Shown in pieces: positions 51,662 to 62,939 of a DNA stretch of 64,000 nucleotides (its first letter is position 1; each line of letters starts with the position of its first letter). The stretch is from a bacterium (GTDB lineage: Bacteria; Bacteroidota; Ignavibacteria; SZUA-365). The notes beneath the pieces were generated by a model. The model had not been told where the DNA came from. It made no database searches and was given only the letters and a program-made list of their open reading frames with translations. The stretch spans positions 62,001-126,000 of the forward strand of contig JAHLLD010000004.1 in the NCBI GenBank assembly GCA_020444325.1, written 5' to 3'. Position numbers and translations under genes: made by a program.

Positions 51662-54106
51662 TCATCGCAATCCTTTCCGCCGTGCCATCAGCCGTGTTGC
51701 GATGGTGGTAAACGCCACCACGGTCACAGAGCTGACGGGCATGAGAATTGCCGAAACCAACGGCGAGAGCATTCCCGCCACGGCAAAACTCAATCCGACA
51801 ATGTTGTATCCGAAGGAAATCACGAAGCTCGCCTTGACGATGTTCACGCTCGTGCGTGAAAACTCCAGCAGGCGGTTGAACACGCCGAATTCCCCGGCCG
51901 ACAGTATTCCGTCACAGGCGGGGGAAAACGTATTGATGTCTTCGGATATGGAGATACCGACATCGGCGGCCTTGAGCGCGCCGGCGTCATTGAGTCCGTC
52001 GCCCACCATCATGACATTTGATCCGCCTGCGCGCAGCTGCTGCACGAAACGGAGCTTGTCTTCGGGCGTCTGTTCGAAATGCATGGGCACATCCTCACCG
52101 AAAACGCTGCGCAGCCGCGACTGTTCGCGGTCGGAGTCGCCGGACAGGATGTAAAGATCGTAGTGTTCGCGCAGGGCGGTCACCAGGTCGGTCAGTCCGT
52201 CGCGGTACAGATTCGGAACGGTGAAATGTCCCCGTGGCACGCCGTCGATGGAGACGTACACAGCCGTGCTGCGGGTGTCTACCGGGGAAGCATTTTCCCG
52301 CCAGGCCCATTCGGCGGACCCGATCAGCACGCGCCTGCCTTCGATCACGCCTTCAATGCCCTTGCCCGGGACTTCCTCATACGACGCGACCTCATGTGTG
52401 ACGTCGCCGGCCAGCGAAGTGAACACCTGGCGGCTCAGCGTATGCGTACTCTGCCGCAGCAGGGAGCGTACGAGCATGCGCTCTTCATCCTTGAGTGCCG
52501 GTCCATGCCAGTGCACCTGCGTGCTGCCGGTCTGCGTCAGCGTCCCTGTCTTGTCGAAGACAATGCTGTCGACGCGCGCAAGCATTTCCACCGTCTCGGT
52601 GTTCTTGGTGTAAAACGCGTTGTTGCCGAAGATGCGCTGTGCGGAGCCGAGTGCGAAGGGGGAGGACAGTGCGAGGGCGCAGGGACAGGCGACGATGAGC
52701 ACGGCGGTGAAGACGGTGGTCACGATGGAGGGATCCACGATCCACCAGTACACGGCTGCGCCGAGTGCGATGGCAAGCACCGCTGCCGTGAAATGCCGGC
52801 TGATGCGGTCGACCATGGCGGTCAGCCGTCCATGCGATTCCTTGGTGAACACGTCGTTGTTCCAGAGCCTTGTCAGGTAGCTCTGTTCGATATCCTTGAT
52901 GACTTCAAGCTCGACGGCCTGTCCGACCTGCCTGCCGCCGGCGTGAATGCGGTCGCCGCTTTTCTTGGCGATCAGATCTGCCTCGCCGGTCACGAAGCTG
53001 TAGTCGATGTTGGCTTCCCCTTTGAGAAGGACGGCATCGGCGGGAACCAGCTCCTGGTTGCGGATGACAATGCGATCCCCGATCTCCAGGCGCGTGAGGG
53101 GTATGTTGTGCTCGCCCTCATCGTCTTTCACCGCGACGGAAAGCGGGAAGTAGGAACGGAAATCCCGGTCGAAGTTCAACGCATCGTAGCTTTTCTTCTG
53201 GAAGATTTTCCCGATGAGCAGGAAAAACACCAGTCCGGTAAACGAATCGAGAAAACCGGGTCCCACATGCGCGAAAATCTCATACAGGCTGCGCCCGAAG
53301 AGCATTGTGATGCCGAGCGAAATCGGCACGTCGATGTTGAGATAGCGCTGTTTGAGTCCCGCCCATGCCGATGCGAAATATTCACTGCTGCTATAGAAGA
53401 ACACGGGGATGCTCAGCAGCACGTTCAGGTAGCGGAACACGAAACGGAAGACCGGGTCCATCTCTCCGCCGCCGGCGAGGTATTCCGGGAAGCTGAAGAG
53501 CATGATGTTGCCGAACGCAAAGCCCGCGATACCGATGCGGTAATAGAGCTTGCGATTGGAAACATGCCGACGCTTCTCGGCGACATCCTGCAGGGAGATA
53601 TACGGTTCATAGCCGATGGACGCGAGCAGGATGACAATTTCACGGAGGCTGACGCGGGTGGCGTTCCAGGTGATGGTCGCTTCCTTGCGCGGGAAATTCA
53701 CGCGGGAACTGACGACGCCGGGATTCAGCGCGTTCAGGCGTTCGATAAGCCAGATGCACGACGAACAGTGCATGGAAGGAATGCGGAAGCTCGCCATGCG
53801 TGTGTCGCCGTCGGAGAAATCAATGAGCTGCGCCGCCACAGTTTCGTCGTCGAGATAGTCGTAGCGATGCGAGTAGCCGCTGTCGAGCGGACTCTTCCCC
53901 CGCCTGTCGTCATCAATGCTGTAATAATCGCAGAGATCCTTCTCCGCGAGCATTTCGTAAACGGTCTTGCACCCGTTGCAGCAGAAATACTTGTCACCGA
54001 TGGCAACATCTGCGCTGTCGCAGCGGTCGCCACAGTGATAGCAGAGTAGCTCCTCATCGGAGCCATGTCCACTGCCAGATATGTTCAGGTGCTTGACGTC
54101 AATCAT
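51662..54106 (-). CDS. ccoI: Copper-transporting P1B ATPase CcoI
   Basis: 814 residues. An N-terminal Cys-rich metal-binding segment (CYHCGDRC and CCNGC, about 19-50) is followed by an HMA domain with MHCSSCIW (about 108-118). The P-type core has the copper site CPCALALSSP in a membrane helix, the phosphorylation motif DKTGTLT, and GDGLNDAGALK near the C-terminus. FixI/CcoI pumps supply copper to the CcoN active site. The N-terminal Cys cluster is typical of the cbb3-linked type rather than general CopA. It is followed directly by ccoS. Confidence 0.95.
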   Translation of the reverse strand: MIDVKHLNISGSGHGSDEELLCYHCGDRCDSADVAIGDKYFCCNGCKTVYEMLAEKDLCDYYSIDDDRRGKSPLDSGYSHRYDYLDDETVAAQLIDFSDGDTRMASFRIPSMHCSSCIWLIERLNALNPGVVSSRVNFPRKEATITWNATRVSLREIVILLASIGYEPYISLQDVAEKRRHVSNRKLYYRIGIAGFAFGNIMLFSFPEYLAGGGEMDPVFRFVFRYLNVLLSIPVFFYSSSEYFASAWAGLKQRYLNIDVPISLGITMLFGRSLYEIFAHVGPGFLDSFTGLVFFLLIGKIFQKKSYDALNFDRDFRSYFPLSVAVKDDEGEHNIPLTRLEIGDRIVIRNQELVPADAVLLKGEANIDYSFVTGEADLIAKKSGDRIHAGGRQVGQAVELEVIKDIEQSYLTRLWNNDVFTKESHGRLTAMVDRISRHFTAAVLAIALGAAVYWWIVDPSIVTTVFTAVLIVACPCALALSSPFALGSAQRIFGNNAFYTKNTETVEMLARVDSIVFDKTGTLTQTGSTQVHWHGPALKDEERMLVRSLLRQSTHTLSRQVFTSLAGDVTHEVASYEEVPGKGIEGVIEGRRVLIGSAEWAWRENASPVDTRSTAVYVSIDGVPRGHFTVPNLYRDGLTDLVTALREHYDLYILSGDSDREQSRLRSVFGEDVPMHFEQTPEDKLRFVQQLRAGGSNVMMVGDGLNDAGALKAADVGISISEDINTFSPACDGILSAGEFGVFNRLLEFSRTSVNIVKASFVISFGYNIVGLSFAVAGMLSPLVSAILMPVSSVTVVAFTTIATRLMARRKGLR

Positions 54107-54133
54107 ACTGATTACTTTCGATACGCCCGCGCG

Positions 54134-55318
54134 TCAGACACGGTGGGCGATGGAATCCGCGAGTTTGGGATCATGTGCCGGAATGGCGCGATGCGCGGTG
54201 TAGCGCGTCCAGAACAGCCAGAGCACGAGTCCGCCGATACCGATCACTGCTGTAAAATGCATCCACGAAATGTGCACGCCTTCCGTGGCGAACGTCGGTT
54301 CGACGAGCCAGTACATGTCCACCAGGTGCATGACAACGAGGATGATCGCGATCGAGCGCAAAATCATCGTGTTGCGCTTGAAGCGGTAGAAGAGAAGCAC
54401 GAGGAAAGGCACCACAAAATGCAGGAAAATCAGCGCCGTGCTCACCACGTGCCAGCCATTGTCCCAGCGTGCGAGGAACCACATGGTCTCTTCCGGGATG
54501 TTGGTGTACCAGATCAGGTAGTACTGCGAGCCGCCGATATACGCCCAGAACACGGTGAAGGCGAAGAGCAGACGCCCGAAATCGTGGAAATGATCGATGC
54601 TGACTGTGCCCTGCAGCAGATGTTTGCGGTCGAGCTGCTGATAGAACAGTGTCAGGAAGGCCATGGAGGCGAGGAAGCCGCCGATGATGACATAGACGCC
54701 GAAGATCGTGGAATACCAGTGCGGCTGCAGGCTCATCAGCCAGTCGAATGCAGCAAAAGTGGCGCTGAAGGCAAACAGCACGATTCCGCCTGCGCTGATC
54801 TTGCGCATCGAGATGGTGTGCTGCACGTCGCCGTCAGTATCCTGCGCCAGCGAATGCCGGTTAAGCAGCCAGGCAAGGACGATCCAGATGCCGAAGAAAA
54901 GGACACCGCGTACAATGAAGAACGTGGTGTTCAGGTAGGGCGACTTCCACTGCAGGATCTGATCGGAAGCTACTTCCTCTGCGTGTGTCCAGTGAAACAG
55001 GTCATGCATGCCGAACAGCAGCGGTACGAAGGCCAGCAGGAGCAGGGGCAGCGTCATGATGAGCGCTTCCGCTCCGCGTCGCACGACGACGCTCCAGACG
55101 GCGCCAGAGGCATGCTGCAGCAGGACGAAGAACAGGGCACCGAGCACCAGTGTGGTCCAGAACGCAAACGCGGTCAGCCACGATGCGAAGAACGTGTGCG
55201 CATCGGTAAATGCGCCGACAATGGAGAGGGCGACGCCGGCGATACCGGCCACGAGGGCGAAGAGGCCGAACTTTCCCTTGTCGGTGAACGTGTAAGTCTG
55301 TGAATCGATTGCGGGCAT
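54134..55318 (-). CDS. actF: Alternative complex III subunit ActF
   Basis: 394 residues with about ten hydrophobic helices, of the NrfD-related quinol:cytochrome c oxidoreductase membrane subunit type. Segments such as WKSPYLNTTFFIVRGVLFFGIWIVLAW and DWLMSLQPHWYSTIFGVYV are characteristic. It is the last gene of the actABCDEF set, 27 bases before ccoI. It helps form the quinol-oxidising membrane core with ActC. Confidence 0.93.
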   Translation of the reverse strand: MPAIDSQTYTFTDKGKFGLFALVAGIAGVALSIVGAFTDAHTFFASWLTAFAFWTTLVLGALFFVLLQHASGAVWSVVVRRGAEALIMTLPLLLLAFVPLLFGMHDLFHWTHAEEVASDQILQWKSPYLNTTFFIVRGVLFFGIWIVLAWLLNRHSLAQDTDGDVQHTISMRKISAGGIVLFAFSATFAAFDWLMSLQPHWYSTIFGVYVIIGGFLASMAFLTLFYQQLDRKHLLQGTVSIDHFHDFGRLLFAFTVFWAYIGGSQYYLIWYTNIPEETMWFLARWDNGWHVVSTALIFLHFVVPFLVLLFYRFKRNTMILRSIAIILVVMHLVDMYWLVEPTFATEGVHISWMHFTAVIGIGGLVLWLFWTRYTAHRAIPAHDPKLADSIAHRV

Positions 55319-55323
55319 AGCGA

Positions 55324-56025
55324 TTACTGAGCTGTTTCTGTCGTTGTTTCCTGTGACGGGTTGTCGCCTTCCGCTGCTGCGGCGTCGGCGGGAGTGTTGC
55401 TGCCTTCTCCGGCTGGAGTGGCGGTGGCACCGGGCATGGGCGTGCTCGCAACGGGCGTACCCTCGGCCTGCAGCGCGCGCACATGTGCGACGATGCGCCA
55501 GCGGTCCTTCACCGGAATCTGCTGGCGATAGGAGGGCATGTTGCGGATGCCGTTGGTAATGATCTCGAAGATATTGCCGTCGACCATGTCATAGACCTTC
55601 TGCTCGTACAGCGAGGTCGGGGGGATGGGATACTTGTATTCCATGATTTTCCCCTTGCCGTCGCCGGAATAGCCGTGACAGGGACTGCAGTAGATGGCGA
55701 AACGCCGGGCACCGCGTGTCAGATCCTGATCGGATATCGTAAACGGCATGGGGGCGTATGCGCCTTCCGCGGTTTTCCCTGTGTAGAGTGCGTCATCTGC
55801 GCGAAGCTCTCCTCGCGCAACGGTGCCCTCGGGGGGCGTGCGCATGGCCTTGCCGTCGGCGAAGAAATCACTGCTGCGCTGTGCGACATACTTCTCCTGC
55901 GTGTCCATGTTGCGGTTGAGGTGGACCGGAGGCTGTTCGGAACTGCTTCCGCGGCAGCCGGCGAGCAGCATGACGCATGCCGCGGCAGGGAGAACAATGC
56001 GAAGTGTGATATCATGCATCTTCAT
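55324..56025 (-). CDS. actE: Alternative complex III cytochrome c lipoprotein ActE
   Basis: 233 residues. Signal and lipobox end at LLAGC, so it is a lipoprotein. One haem c motif CSPCH (about 112-116) with a later Met in YRQQIPV-type context. The C-terminal 45 residues are Ala/Thr/Pro-rich and poorly ordered. It passes electrons from the complex to the oxidase. It overlaps actD by one base (TAATG). Confidence 0.92.
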   Translation of the reverse strand: MKMHDITLRIVLPAAACVMLLAGCRGSSSEQPPVHLNRNMDTQEKYVAQRSSDFFADGKAMRTPPEGTVARGELRADDALYTGKTAEGAYAPMPFTISDQDLTRGARRFAIYCSPCHGYSGDGKGKIMEYKYPIPPTSLYEQKVYDMVDGNIFEIITNGIRNMPSYRQQIPVKDRWRIVAHVRALQAEGTPVASTPMPGATATPAGEGSNTPADAAAAEGDNPSQETTTETAQ

Positions 56026-56551
56026 TAGTCGCCTCGTACGAGTTCGATGTTGCTTCCGCCGATGGACGCCAGGAATTCCCGCGTCTGCTCTTCGTTGAAT
56101 TTCGGATCGCCTGCTTCAATACTGAGAATGAAACCATCGTCCGTCACCTTTTTGAACTGCTCGGAATAGAACAGCGGGTGATGCAGGCGCGGGAGCCGGA
56201 TGAGACGGAACATGCCGAACACTGCTCCGAGCGCACCGAAGAGAACAAAGAGCGCGAAGGTGATGATGATGTAGGCCTGCCAGCTGAAGAACGGCTTGCC
56301 GCTGATCACCAGCGCGTATGCGTCGGTGGTGACCCAGGTCTGTATTCCGAAGCCGAGGGTTGCACCCAGCAGGGCCATGCCGCCAACGATATAGCCGACG
56401 GGGGAACGTTTGAGTCCCATGGCGTCATCCATTCCGTGAATCGGGAACGGGGAGTGACAGTCAAAGCTGCGATATCCGGCGTCACGCGTATGTTCGGCAG
56501 CGTGCAGCAGTTCACCGGGGTTCGCGAATTCCGCGATGATGGCGTGAGTTT

Positions 56552-56555
<4 letters not shown>
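56025..56555 (-). CDS. actD: Alternative complex III subunit ActD (DUF3341)
   Basis: 176 residues. DUF3341 pattern: [37 protein letters not shown], two transmembrane helices (about 57-80 and 95-118), then [24 protein letters not shown] near the end. It binds the membrane part of the complex. It shares four bases with actC and one base with actE. Confidence 0.93.
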
Positions 56556-57967
<1,412 letters not shown>

Positions 57968-58074
57968 AATAATGCTGTTATCAATGAATGTTCATTTCGT
58001 TCGTGTTCAGGCATCCCCGTGGGGATGCGCAGGACATTCCATTCCCGCGCGTTTCCGCCGCCAGACTGCGCCGC

Positions 58075-61000
58075 TCAGGCCTCGCCGTTCTCGAGGGCGG
58101 GATTCGGGTTGCGCAGACGTGCGAGGAAGCTGGTACGTGGACGCAGATTGAATTCCGCCAGCAGTCCGTACGTCCTTTCTTCCTGCTTGATTTTCGCGAC
58201 GCGGCTTTCCGCATCATTGATGTCGCCGAATACGATCGCGGAGGTGGGACAGGCGTCCTCGCACGCGGTGGTGATGTCGCCATCCACCAGCTCGCGTCCT
58301 TCGCGCTTCGCATCGATCTTTGCGCGCGTAATGCGCTGTGTGCAGTACGTACACTTCTCCATCACACCACGGAAGCGCACGGTGACGTCCGGATTCTGCG
58401 ACATCTTCGCGACTTCGGGAAGGTCCTTGGTGTAATTGTAGAAGTTGAAGCGACGGACCTTGTACGGACAGTTGTTCGAGCAGTAACGCGTGCCGATGCA
58501 GCGGTTGTAGGTCATGACGTTGAGGCCTTCCTCGTCATGCGAGGTGGCGGCGACGGGACAGACCTGCTCGCAGGGTGCCATTTCACAATGGTGGCAGGCG
58601 ACGGGCATGACACGCATCTCCGGATTGTCTTCATCGCCCTTGTAGTAGCGATCGATGCGAATCCAGTGCATTTCACGACCGTTGAGTACCTGTTCCTTGC
58701 CCACGATGGGAATGTTGTTTTCACTCTGGCATGCAACGGTGCAGGAACCGCAGCCGATGCAGGCGTTGAGATCGATGGACATGCCCCACTGATGGCCTTC
58801 ATTATAAGTGTGGTCATCCCACATGTTGCGCAACGGCAGCATTTCAACTTTTTCGGCAGGGAAGTCGGGATGCTTTTCATATTCCTCGACCGTGCCTTCA
58901 CGATAAATCTGCGGGAGGCGCTCCTGGATACCCGTACGCGCCATATCTTCGAGATCCAGTCCGTGATGGTCCTGCACGCATGCCAGCTTGTAATCCGCAA
59001 ACGGCGTCCCGAGCTGCACCCCGCGATCGAAATGCATCGCGTCACTGCGGCGGAGACGATAGCTGTTGAAGCCCACGCCCGTTCCGATGCGTCCCGCGTG
59101 CCGGCGGCCGTACCCCAGTGTTACCGTCACGGTGTAATCCGCCTGTCCGGGCAGGGTCCACACCGGCATCGGCGCCTCATGTCCGCCAATGGAGAGCCGC
59201 AGCAGATCGCCGTCTTTCACACCCAGCTCTTCCGCGGTGGCGCGGCTGATGAGCGCGGCATTGTCCCATGTCAGCTTGGTGATGGGATCCGGAAATTCCT
59301 GCAGCCAGCCGTTGTTGGCGTAGCGTCCGTCATGCACGGCCGGGGAAATGCGATACACGATTTCCATCGACGCACTGCCGGGCGCGGGAAGCTGAAACTG
59401 ATTTGCGTCGATGGCAGCGGCAACGGCGTCGGCATTGACCGCGGGGGCTTCGAGTGCCACCTCCAGCGGATGGATGCCCTCATGCAGCACGCCGCGCCAG
59501 GTTTTCTCGTTCATGCCCGGCATGGTGTTCCATGTGGCGCGCACGAGATCATAGCCTTTTGCGGCGGCACCGGTGGTGAGCAGCGACAGCAGTTCAACGT
59601 CACTCATGCCGTCCTGGTACAGCGGGTCGATCAGCGGCTGTATGACACCGAGGTGTCCGTGCAGGCTGCTGACATCGCCCCAGGCTTCGAGATAGTGGCG
59701 AAGCGGGACATGCCAGCTCGCAGCCATCGCCGTTTCATCGCTGTGCAGTCCGCAATACACGGTGGTTTTTACCTCGTCCATCGCCGTGCGGAAATCGAGA
59801 TCCGCAGGAGCGGTGAATGCCGGGTTGCCGCCGAGCATGACGAGTGTTTCCACCTCGCCCTGCTTCATGGCTGCCGTAAGCGTGACCAGCGCGGCAGGAT
59901 CGGCTTCCATGGCGTATTGATCCGCGGCGTAGCGTACGGTACTGCCGGCATTTCCGAGAGCTTCATTGATCGCGGCGACAACGGCGTGTACGGCGGGGGA
60001 CTGTCCGCGTCCCGCAATCAGCAGGCTGCGGGAGCGGTTTGCGAGGAGGTCTGCCGCCACGGCACGGAGCCATTTCGCGTTGAAGCCGCCAGCGGCAGGC
60101 AAGGCACTCATCAAGGTGGAGGGCAGAGGCAGTCCCTGCGCATTCAGCTCCGCGGCAAGTGCTGCGGTGAAGGCCGGGATCTGTCCGGCGGACAGGCGCA
60201 GCCGGTGATCCGACAGCGAAGTGCTCTGTGTCAGTGTCGGCTCTACTATATAGAGGCGATTCATGTCGGCCTTGCCATTGCGCGCAGTGCGGCGTGCGGC
60301 GAAGGCGCGGGCATTTGCCAGGGCGTCGAATTCCGTTCCCAGGAAATCCGCATCCAGTGCCAGAACGACATCCGCACGGGCGAAGTCGTAGCGGGGACGA
60401 AGCGGGCGTCCGAACGCCAGTGTGCTGCCGGCAAGGACGTTGCTGTCGTTGACCGGGGCGTAGCTCACGACCGTGGCTTCCGGGAAGGCGCCGCGAAATT
60501 CTTCAACGAGACGTGCGAGCGTCGGAGAGGCGAAGGGTTGGAGCAGCAGGGCGAGTCCTTTCCCCGCACCGGCCAGGTGGGCGGCATGCAGCGGCACCCA
60601 CGCATCGATGAACGCCTGCAGCCAGGCCTTTTGTCCCGCCGCCAGGGTAAACTGTGAGCGATCGGGGTCATAGAGTTCGAGGATGGAGGCGTTGGCCCAG
60701 ACGGACGTCGCGCTCCCCGTACTCGCGTTTTTCCCGTTGCCGGTCACCTTGACCGGTCGTCCCTCACGACTGTCGACCAGCACACTGGCGCTTTCGCAGC
60801 CTAGCGGCATGGAGGTCGCATAGCGGAGGATATTCCCCGGGGTCACTTCTTCGGGGCGCGAAACATAGGGCACGATGTCTTCTTCCGGCCGCCGGCAGCT
60901 GGTCAGTCCCGCCAGCGCCACCGAGGCACCCATGAGCGTCATGAAGGTGCGGCGGTTCATCGAGGAAGCCAGTTCCATCGTTCCTTCGGGAAATTCCCGT

Positions 61001-61110
61001 TCAACTATTGCGCGATACTCGGGCGTATCAGCCTTGTCGCGCAGACTCAGCCAGTATTCTTTTCCGTGTTTCATGGCGGATGCGTCAGCGTCTTTGGACG
61101 AATGTTTCAT
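58075..61110 (-). CDS. actB: Alternative complex III subunit ActB (molybdopterin-oxidoreductase-like plus ferredoxin domain)
   Basis: About 1011 residues from the ATG at 61110, which overlaps the actA stop as ATGA; a GTG three codons upstream also opens the frame. A Tat-like NRRTFMTLMGASVALAGL signal lies at about 50-70 after an unusual cytoplasmic lead, the known TAT-variant of this family. Residues about 80-730 are the molybdopterin-type fold, which in ActB binds no cofactor. The C-terminal part holds four Fe-S motifs: CIGCGSCTVAC, CHHCEMAPCEQVCP, CIGTRYCSNNCP and the CTYC/CEDACP pair. It transfers electrons between quinol site and haems. Confidence 0.95.
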   Translation of the reverse strand: MKHSSKDADASAMKHGKEYWLSLRDKADTPEYRAIVEREFPEGTMELASSMNRRTFMTLMGASVALAGLTSCRRPEEDIVPYVSRPEEVTPGNILRYATSMPLGCESASVLVDSREGRPVKVTGNGKNASTGSATSVWANASILELYDPDRSQFTLAAGQKAWLQAFIDAWVPLHAAHLAGAGKGLALLLQPFASPTLARLVEEFRGAFPEATVVSYAPVNDSNVLAGSTLAFGRPLRPRYDFARADVVLALDADFLGTEFDALANARAFAARRTARNGKADMNRLYIVEPTLTQSTSLSDHRLRLSAGQIPAFTAALAAELNAQGLPLPSTLMSALPAAGGFNAKWLRAVAADLLANRSRSLLIAGRGQSPAVHAVVAAINEALGNAGSTVRYAADQYAMEADPAALVTLTAAMKQGEVETLVMLGGNPAFTAPADLDFRTAMDEVKTTVYCGLHSDETAMAASWHVPLRHYLEAWGDVSSLHGHLGVIQPLIDPLYQDGMSDVELLSLLTTGAAAKGYDLVRATWNTMPGMNEKTWRGVLHEGIHPLEVALEAPAVNADAVAAAIDANQFQLPAPGSASMEIVYRISPAVHDGRYANNGWLQEFPDPITKLTWDNAALISRATAEELGVKDGDLLRLSIGGHEAPMPVWTLPGQADYTVTVTLGYGRRHAGRIGTGVGFNSYRLRRSDAMHFDRGVQLGTPFADYKLACVQDHHGLDLEDMARTGIQERLPQIYREGTVEEYEKHPDFPAEKVEMLPLRNMWDDHTYNEGHQWGMSIDLNACIGCGSCTVACQSENNIPIVGKEQVLNGREMHWIRIDRYYKGDEDNPEMRVMPVACHHCEMAPCEQVCPVAATSHDEEGLNVMTYNRCIGTRYCSNNCPYKVRRFNFYNYTKDLPEVAKMSQNPDVTVRFRGVMEKCTYCTQRITRAKIDAKREGRELVDGDITTACEDACPTSAIVFGDINDAESRVAKIKQEERTYGLLAEFNLRPRTSFLARLRNPNPALENGEA

Positions 61111-61754
61111 CGGTGGCACCCCGAACAGGTTTCCGGGGGATTAATATTGAGGGCAGTCTTGATTTCAGCGGCACGCTGTGCCTGGTCTTCCGGCGGAGTC
61201 CATCCCATGACAGTAATGTCTTCAACGGGACGAAGGTGCGGATCAGGATTGCGGTGACATTCGAGGCACCAGCCCATGCTCAGCGGCTTCTCCTGCCGCA
61301 CTTCTTCCATTTCCGCAATGTTTCCGTGGCAGCTTTCGCAGCCTACGCCGACGCTCACATGCGCACTGTGATCGAAATACGCGTAATCAGGCACCTTGTG
61401 GATGCGCACCCAGCGCAGCGGAGTGCCTTTTTCCCAGCTTTCGCGCAGCGGCGCGAGCTTCGGGCTGTCGGTCTTGACCATGGCGTGGCAGTTCATGCAT
61501 GTCTGCGTCGGCGGCACCATGGCCACCGGAGAGACCTCGACGCCGGTATGGCAGTAGCGGCAGTCCATCCCCAGTTCGCCCACATGAAACTTGTGGCTGT
61601 AGGGAATGGGCTGAAGGGGCTGATACCCTACGTCCGTATACCACGGCGACCAGTAGTACCAGATCCCAACGACGACAAGAATCACGAGTACGCCACCGGA
61701 AAGTATGATTCTCCCGGGCAACTTGTTGGTCCACTCTGGAAATATTTGCGCCAA
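61107..61754 (-). CDS. actA: Alternative complex III pentahaem cytochrome c ActA
   Basis: 215 residues from a TTG start preceded by AGAGGA on the minus strand. One N-terminal transmembrane helix (about 14-33) and five haem c motifs: CRYCH, CMNCH, CESCH, CLECH and CSGCH. Five haems is the known count for ActA. It is the first gene of the cluster, so the promoter for the whole respiratory block should lie at 61755-62000. It overlaps actB by four bases (ATGA). Confidence 0.94.
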   Translation of the reverse strand: MAQIFPEWTNKLPGRIILSGGVLVILVVVGIWYYWSPWYTDVGYQPLQPIPYSHKFHVGELGMDCRYCHTGVEVSPVAMVPPTQTCMNCHAMVKTDSPKLAPLRESWEKGTPLRWVRIHKVPDYAYFDHSAHVSVGVGCESCHGNIAEMEEVRQEKPLSMGWCLECHRNPDPHLRPVEDITVMGWTPPEDQAQRAAEIKTALNINPPETCSGCHR

Positions 61755-62244
61755 AGTTTATCCTCTTACTCTGTATTTAGGGGAGACGTTAGTTCTTAGG
61801 ACCCAGGTTTCAGAAGAAACTCACGAGATACGTAAAAAGTGCGTGACGGCATTAAAGAGAGTGCAGTCTTAATTGGCTATCAAGTTAGGGAAAAGTTTCA
61901 CAAAAACAAACCGGACACGGGAGGTATGAATATGATTTTTCCTTCGTGTCGGCTTGATTTATTTCTCTTGTTTTTTTATGAGGCGAAAGCGATTTTTGGG
62001 TGACTTTTCTCCCGAGGGTTTGATTGACGATTCCGTTTTGCTCGGACCTGCGCGTGGAGAGGGTCGGGCTGCAGAGCCCGGAAGACCCTGAGTCCGTTTA
62101 TCGGGCGTTTTCTGGTTCAAGGGCATTCGGCGGAAATCGTCGCGCGGGTTGCGTGGCGTTCAGACACAGACTTCCGTGCCATTGGTCGCTGGTCTGATAA
62201 AGGTTTGTCACGCAATGGCACATCACATTTCAAGGTTTTCTGTT
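61755..62244. promoter_or_regulatory. Divergent control region between actA and the RRM gene
   Basis: 490 bases without a gene. The left part is AT-rich and should carry the promoter of the act-cco block, but I find no confident -33/-7 pair. The right part is structured: GGGTC/GACCC enclosing CGGGCT/AGCCCG (62061-62088), then GTGCCATTG (62176-62184) complementary to 62213-62221, shortly before the RRM start codon. Confidence 0.5.
62176..62221 (+). promoter_or_regulatory. 9-bp long-range stem in the RRM gene leader
   Basis: GTGCCATTG at 62176-62184 is the exact complement of 62213-62221 with a 28-base loop. The stem ends 23 bases before the ATG, close to the ribosome binding site AAGG at 62232-62235. 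It could act as a temperature- or protein-sensitive leader. Confidence 0.4.
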
Positions 62245-62514
62245 ATGAATCTCTATGTTGGCAATCTGAGTTATCAGATGACGGACGACGATCTTCGCGC
62301 CGCTTTTGAAGCGTACGGTGAAGTGAGCAGCGCAAAGATTATCCGCGACAGGGAAACCGGTCGCTCCAAGGGTTTTGGATTTGTGGAGATGCCCACGGAT
62401 TCGGAAGCTGAAGAAGCAATCAAGCAGCTTGACAACGCTGAAGTTTCCGGCCGCAATCTGAAGGTCAATCAGGCACGTCCGCGCACTGAGAACACCCGCC
62501 GACCCAGCTTCTAA
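62245..62514 (+). CDS. RRM-type RNA-binding protein
   Basis: 89 residues from the ATG at 62245. A single RNA recognition motif with RNP2 (LYVGNL, about 3-8) and RNP1 (KGFGFVEM, about 42-49), and the usual four-strand, two-helix order up to about residue 80. The tail is Arg/Asn-rich. Small single-RRM proteins in bacteria are often cold-induced RNA binders. The leader is structured. The frame extending back to 62149 has no start signal of its own. Confidence 0.93.
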   Translation: MNLYVGNLSYQMTDDDLRAAFEAYGEVSSAKIIRDRETGRSKGFGFVEMPTDSEAEEAIKQLDNAEVSGRNLKVNQARPRTENTRRPSF

Positions 62515-62570
62515 AGTACGCCCACGCCGTTAACCCCTCCCGACCGAGACAATCCGTTGATACAGTGTAC

Positions 62571-62596
62571 GCGGTCCCGTTTTTCAGCGGGACCGC
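62571..62596 (+). terminator. Hairpin after the RRM gene
   Basis: GCGGTCCCG at 62571-62579 pairs with CGGGACCGC at 62588-62596. The loop is T-rich and GTTTTCC follows, so it is a moderate terminator. Confidence 0.6.
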
Positions 62597-62635
62597 AGTA
62601 GTTTTCCGGAGTATCCATCACATGAGAGGACGCGC

Positions 62636-62899
62636 ATGGAAGAGCAGGACCTGCAGCATCGCATCAATGAACTTCAAACGCAGATCAAGGTGCTGGAAGA
62701 ACGCATCGTCTCCACCGAACGCCGGCAGAGCATGCTGCCGGACATCCCGCAGACCGCGCTGCTGAGCGGCAGTTTCCTCACCCGCGCGTTCGCGGTTCTC
62801 GGTCACTACCTGGTCGCCGCGTTGATCATTACCATCCCGGTCTACGTTGTGATCTTCGTGGCTTTCCTCATTATTGGAATTTCCCTCGGCTCCATGTAA
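62636..62899 (+). CDS. Small coiled-coil membrane protein, function unknown
   Basis: 87 residues. GAGG lies seven bases before the ATG. Residues 1-35 form a heptad-rich coiled coil (LQHRINELQTQIKVLEERIVS). A 22-residue hydrophobic helix (about 58-80, LVAALIITIPVYVVIFVAFLII) anchors the protein. There is no signal peptide or catalytic motif. I recognise no family. It stands 40 bases before the next gene. Confidence 0.65.
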   Translation: MEEQDLQHRINELQTQIKVLEERIVSTERRQSMLPDIPQTALLSGSFLTRAFAVLGHYLVAALIITIPVYVVIFVAFLIIGISLGSM

Positions 62900-62939
62900 T
62901 ATGGAAGCACCGCATTACAATTGAACGGAAAGGAAATCG

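Noticed and set aside
52079-54049. 656-codon plus frame antisense to ccoI
   Set aside because: Shadow of ccoI; no domains.
57988-60657. 889-codon open frame on the plus strand antisense to actB
   Set aside because: It is an antisense shadow produced by GC-rich codon bias. actB on the other strand has clear motifs, and this frame has no family features and no ribosome binding site.
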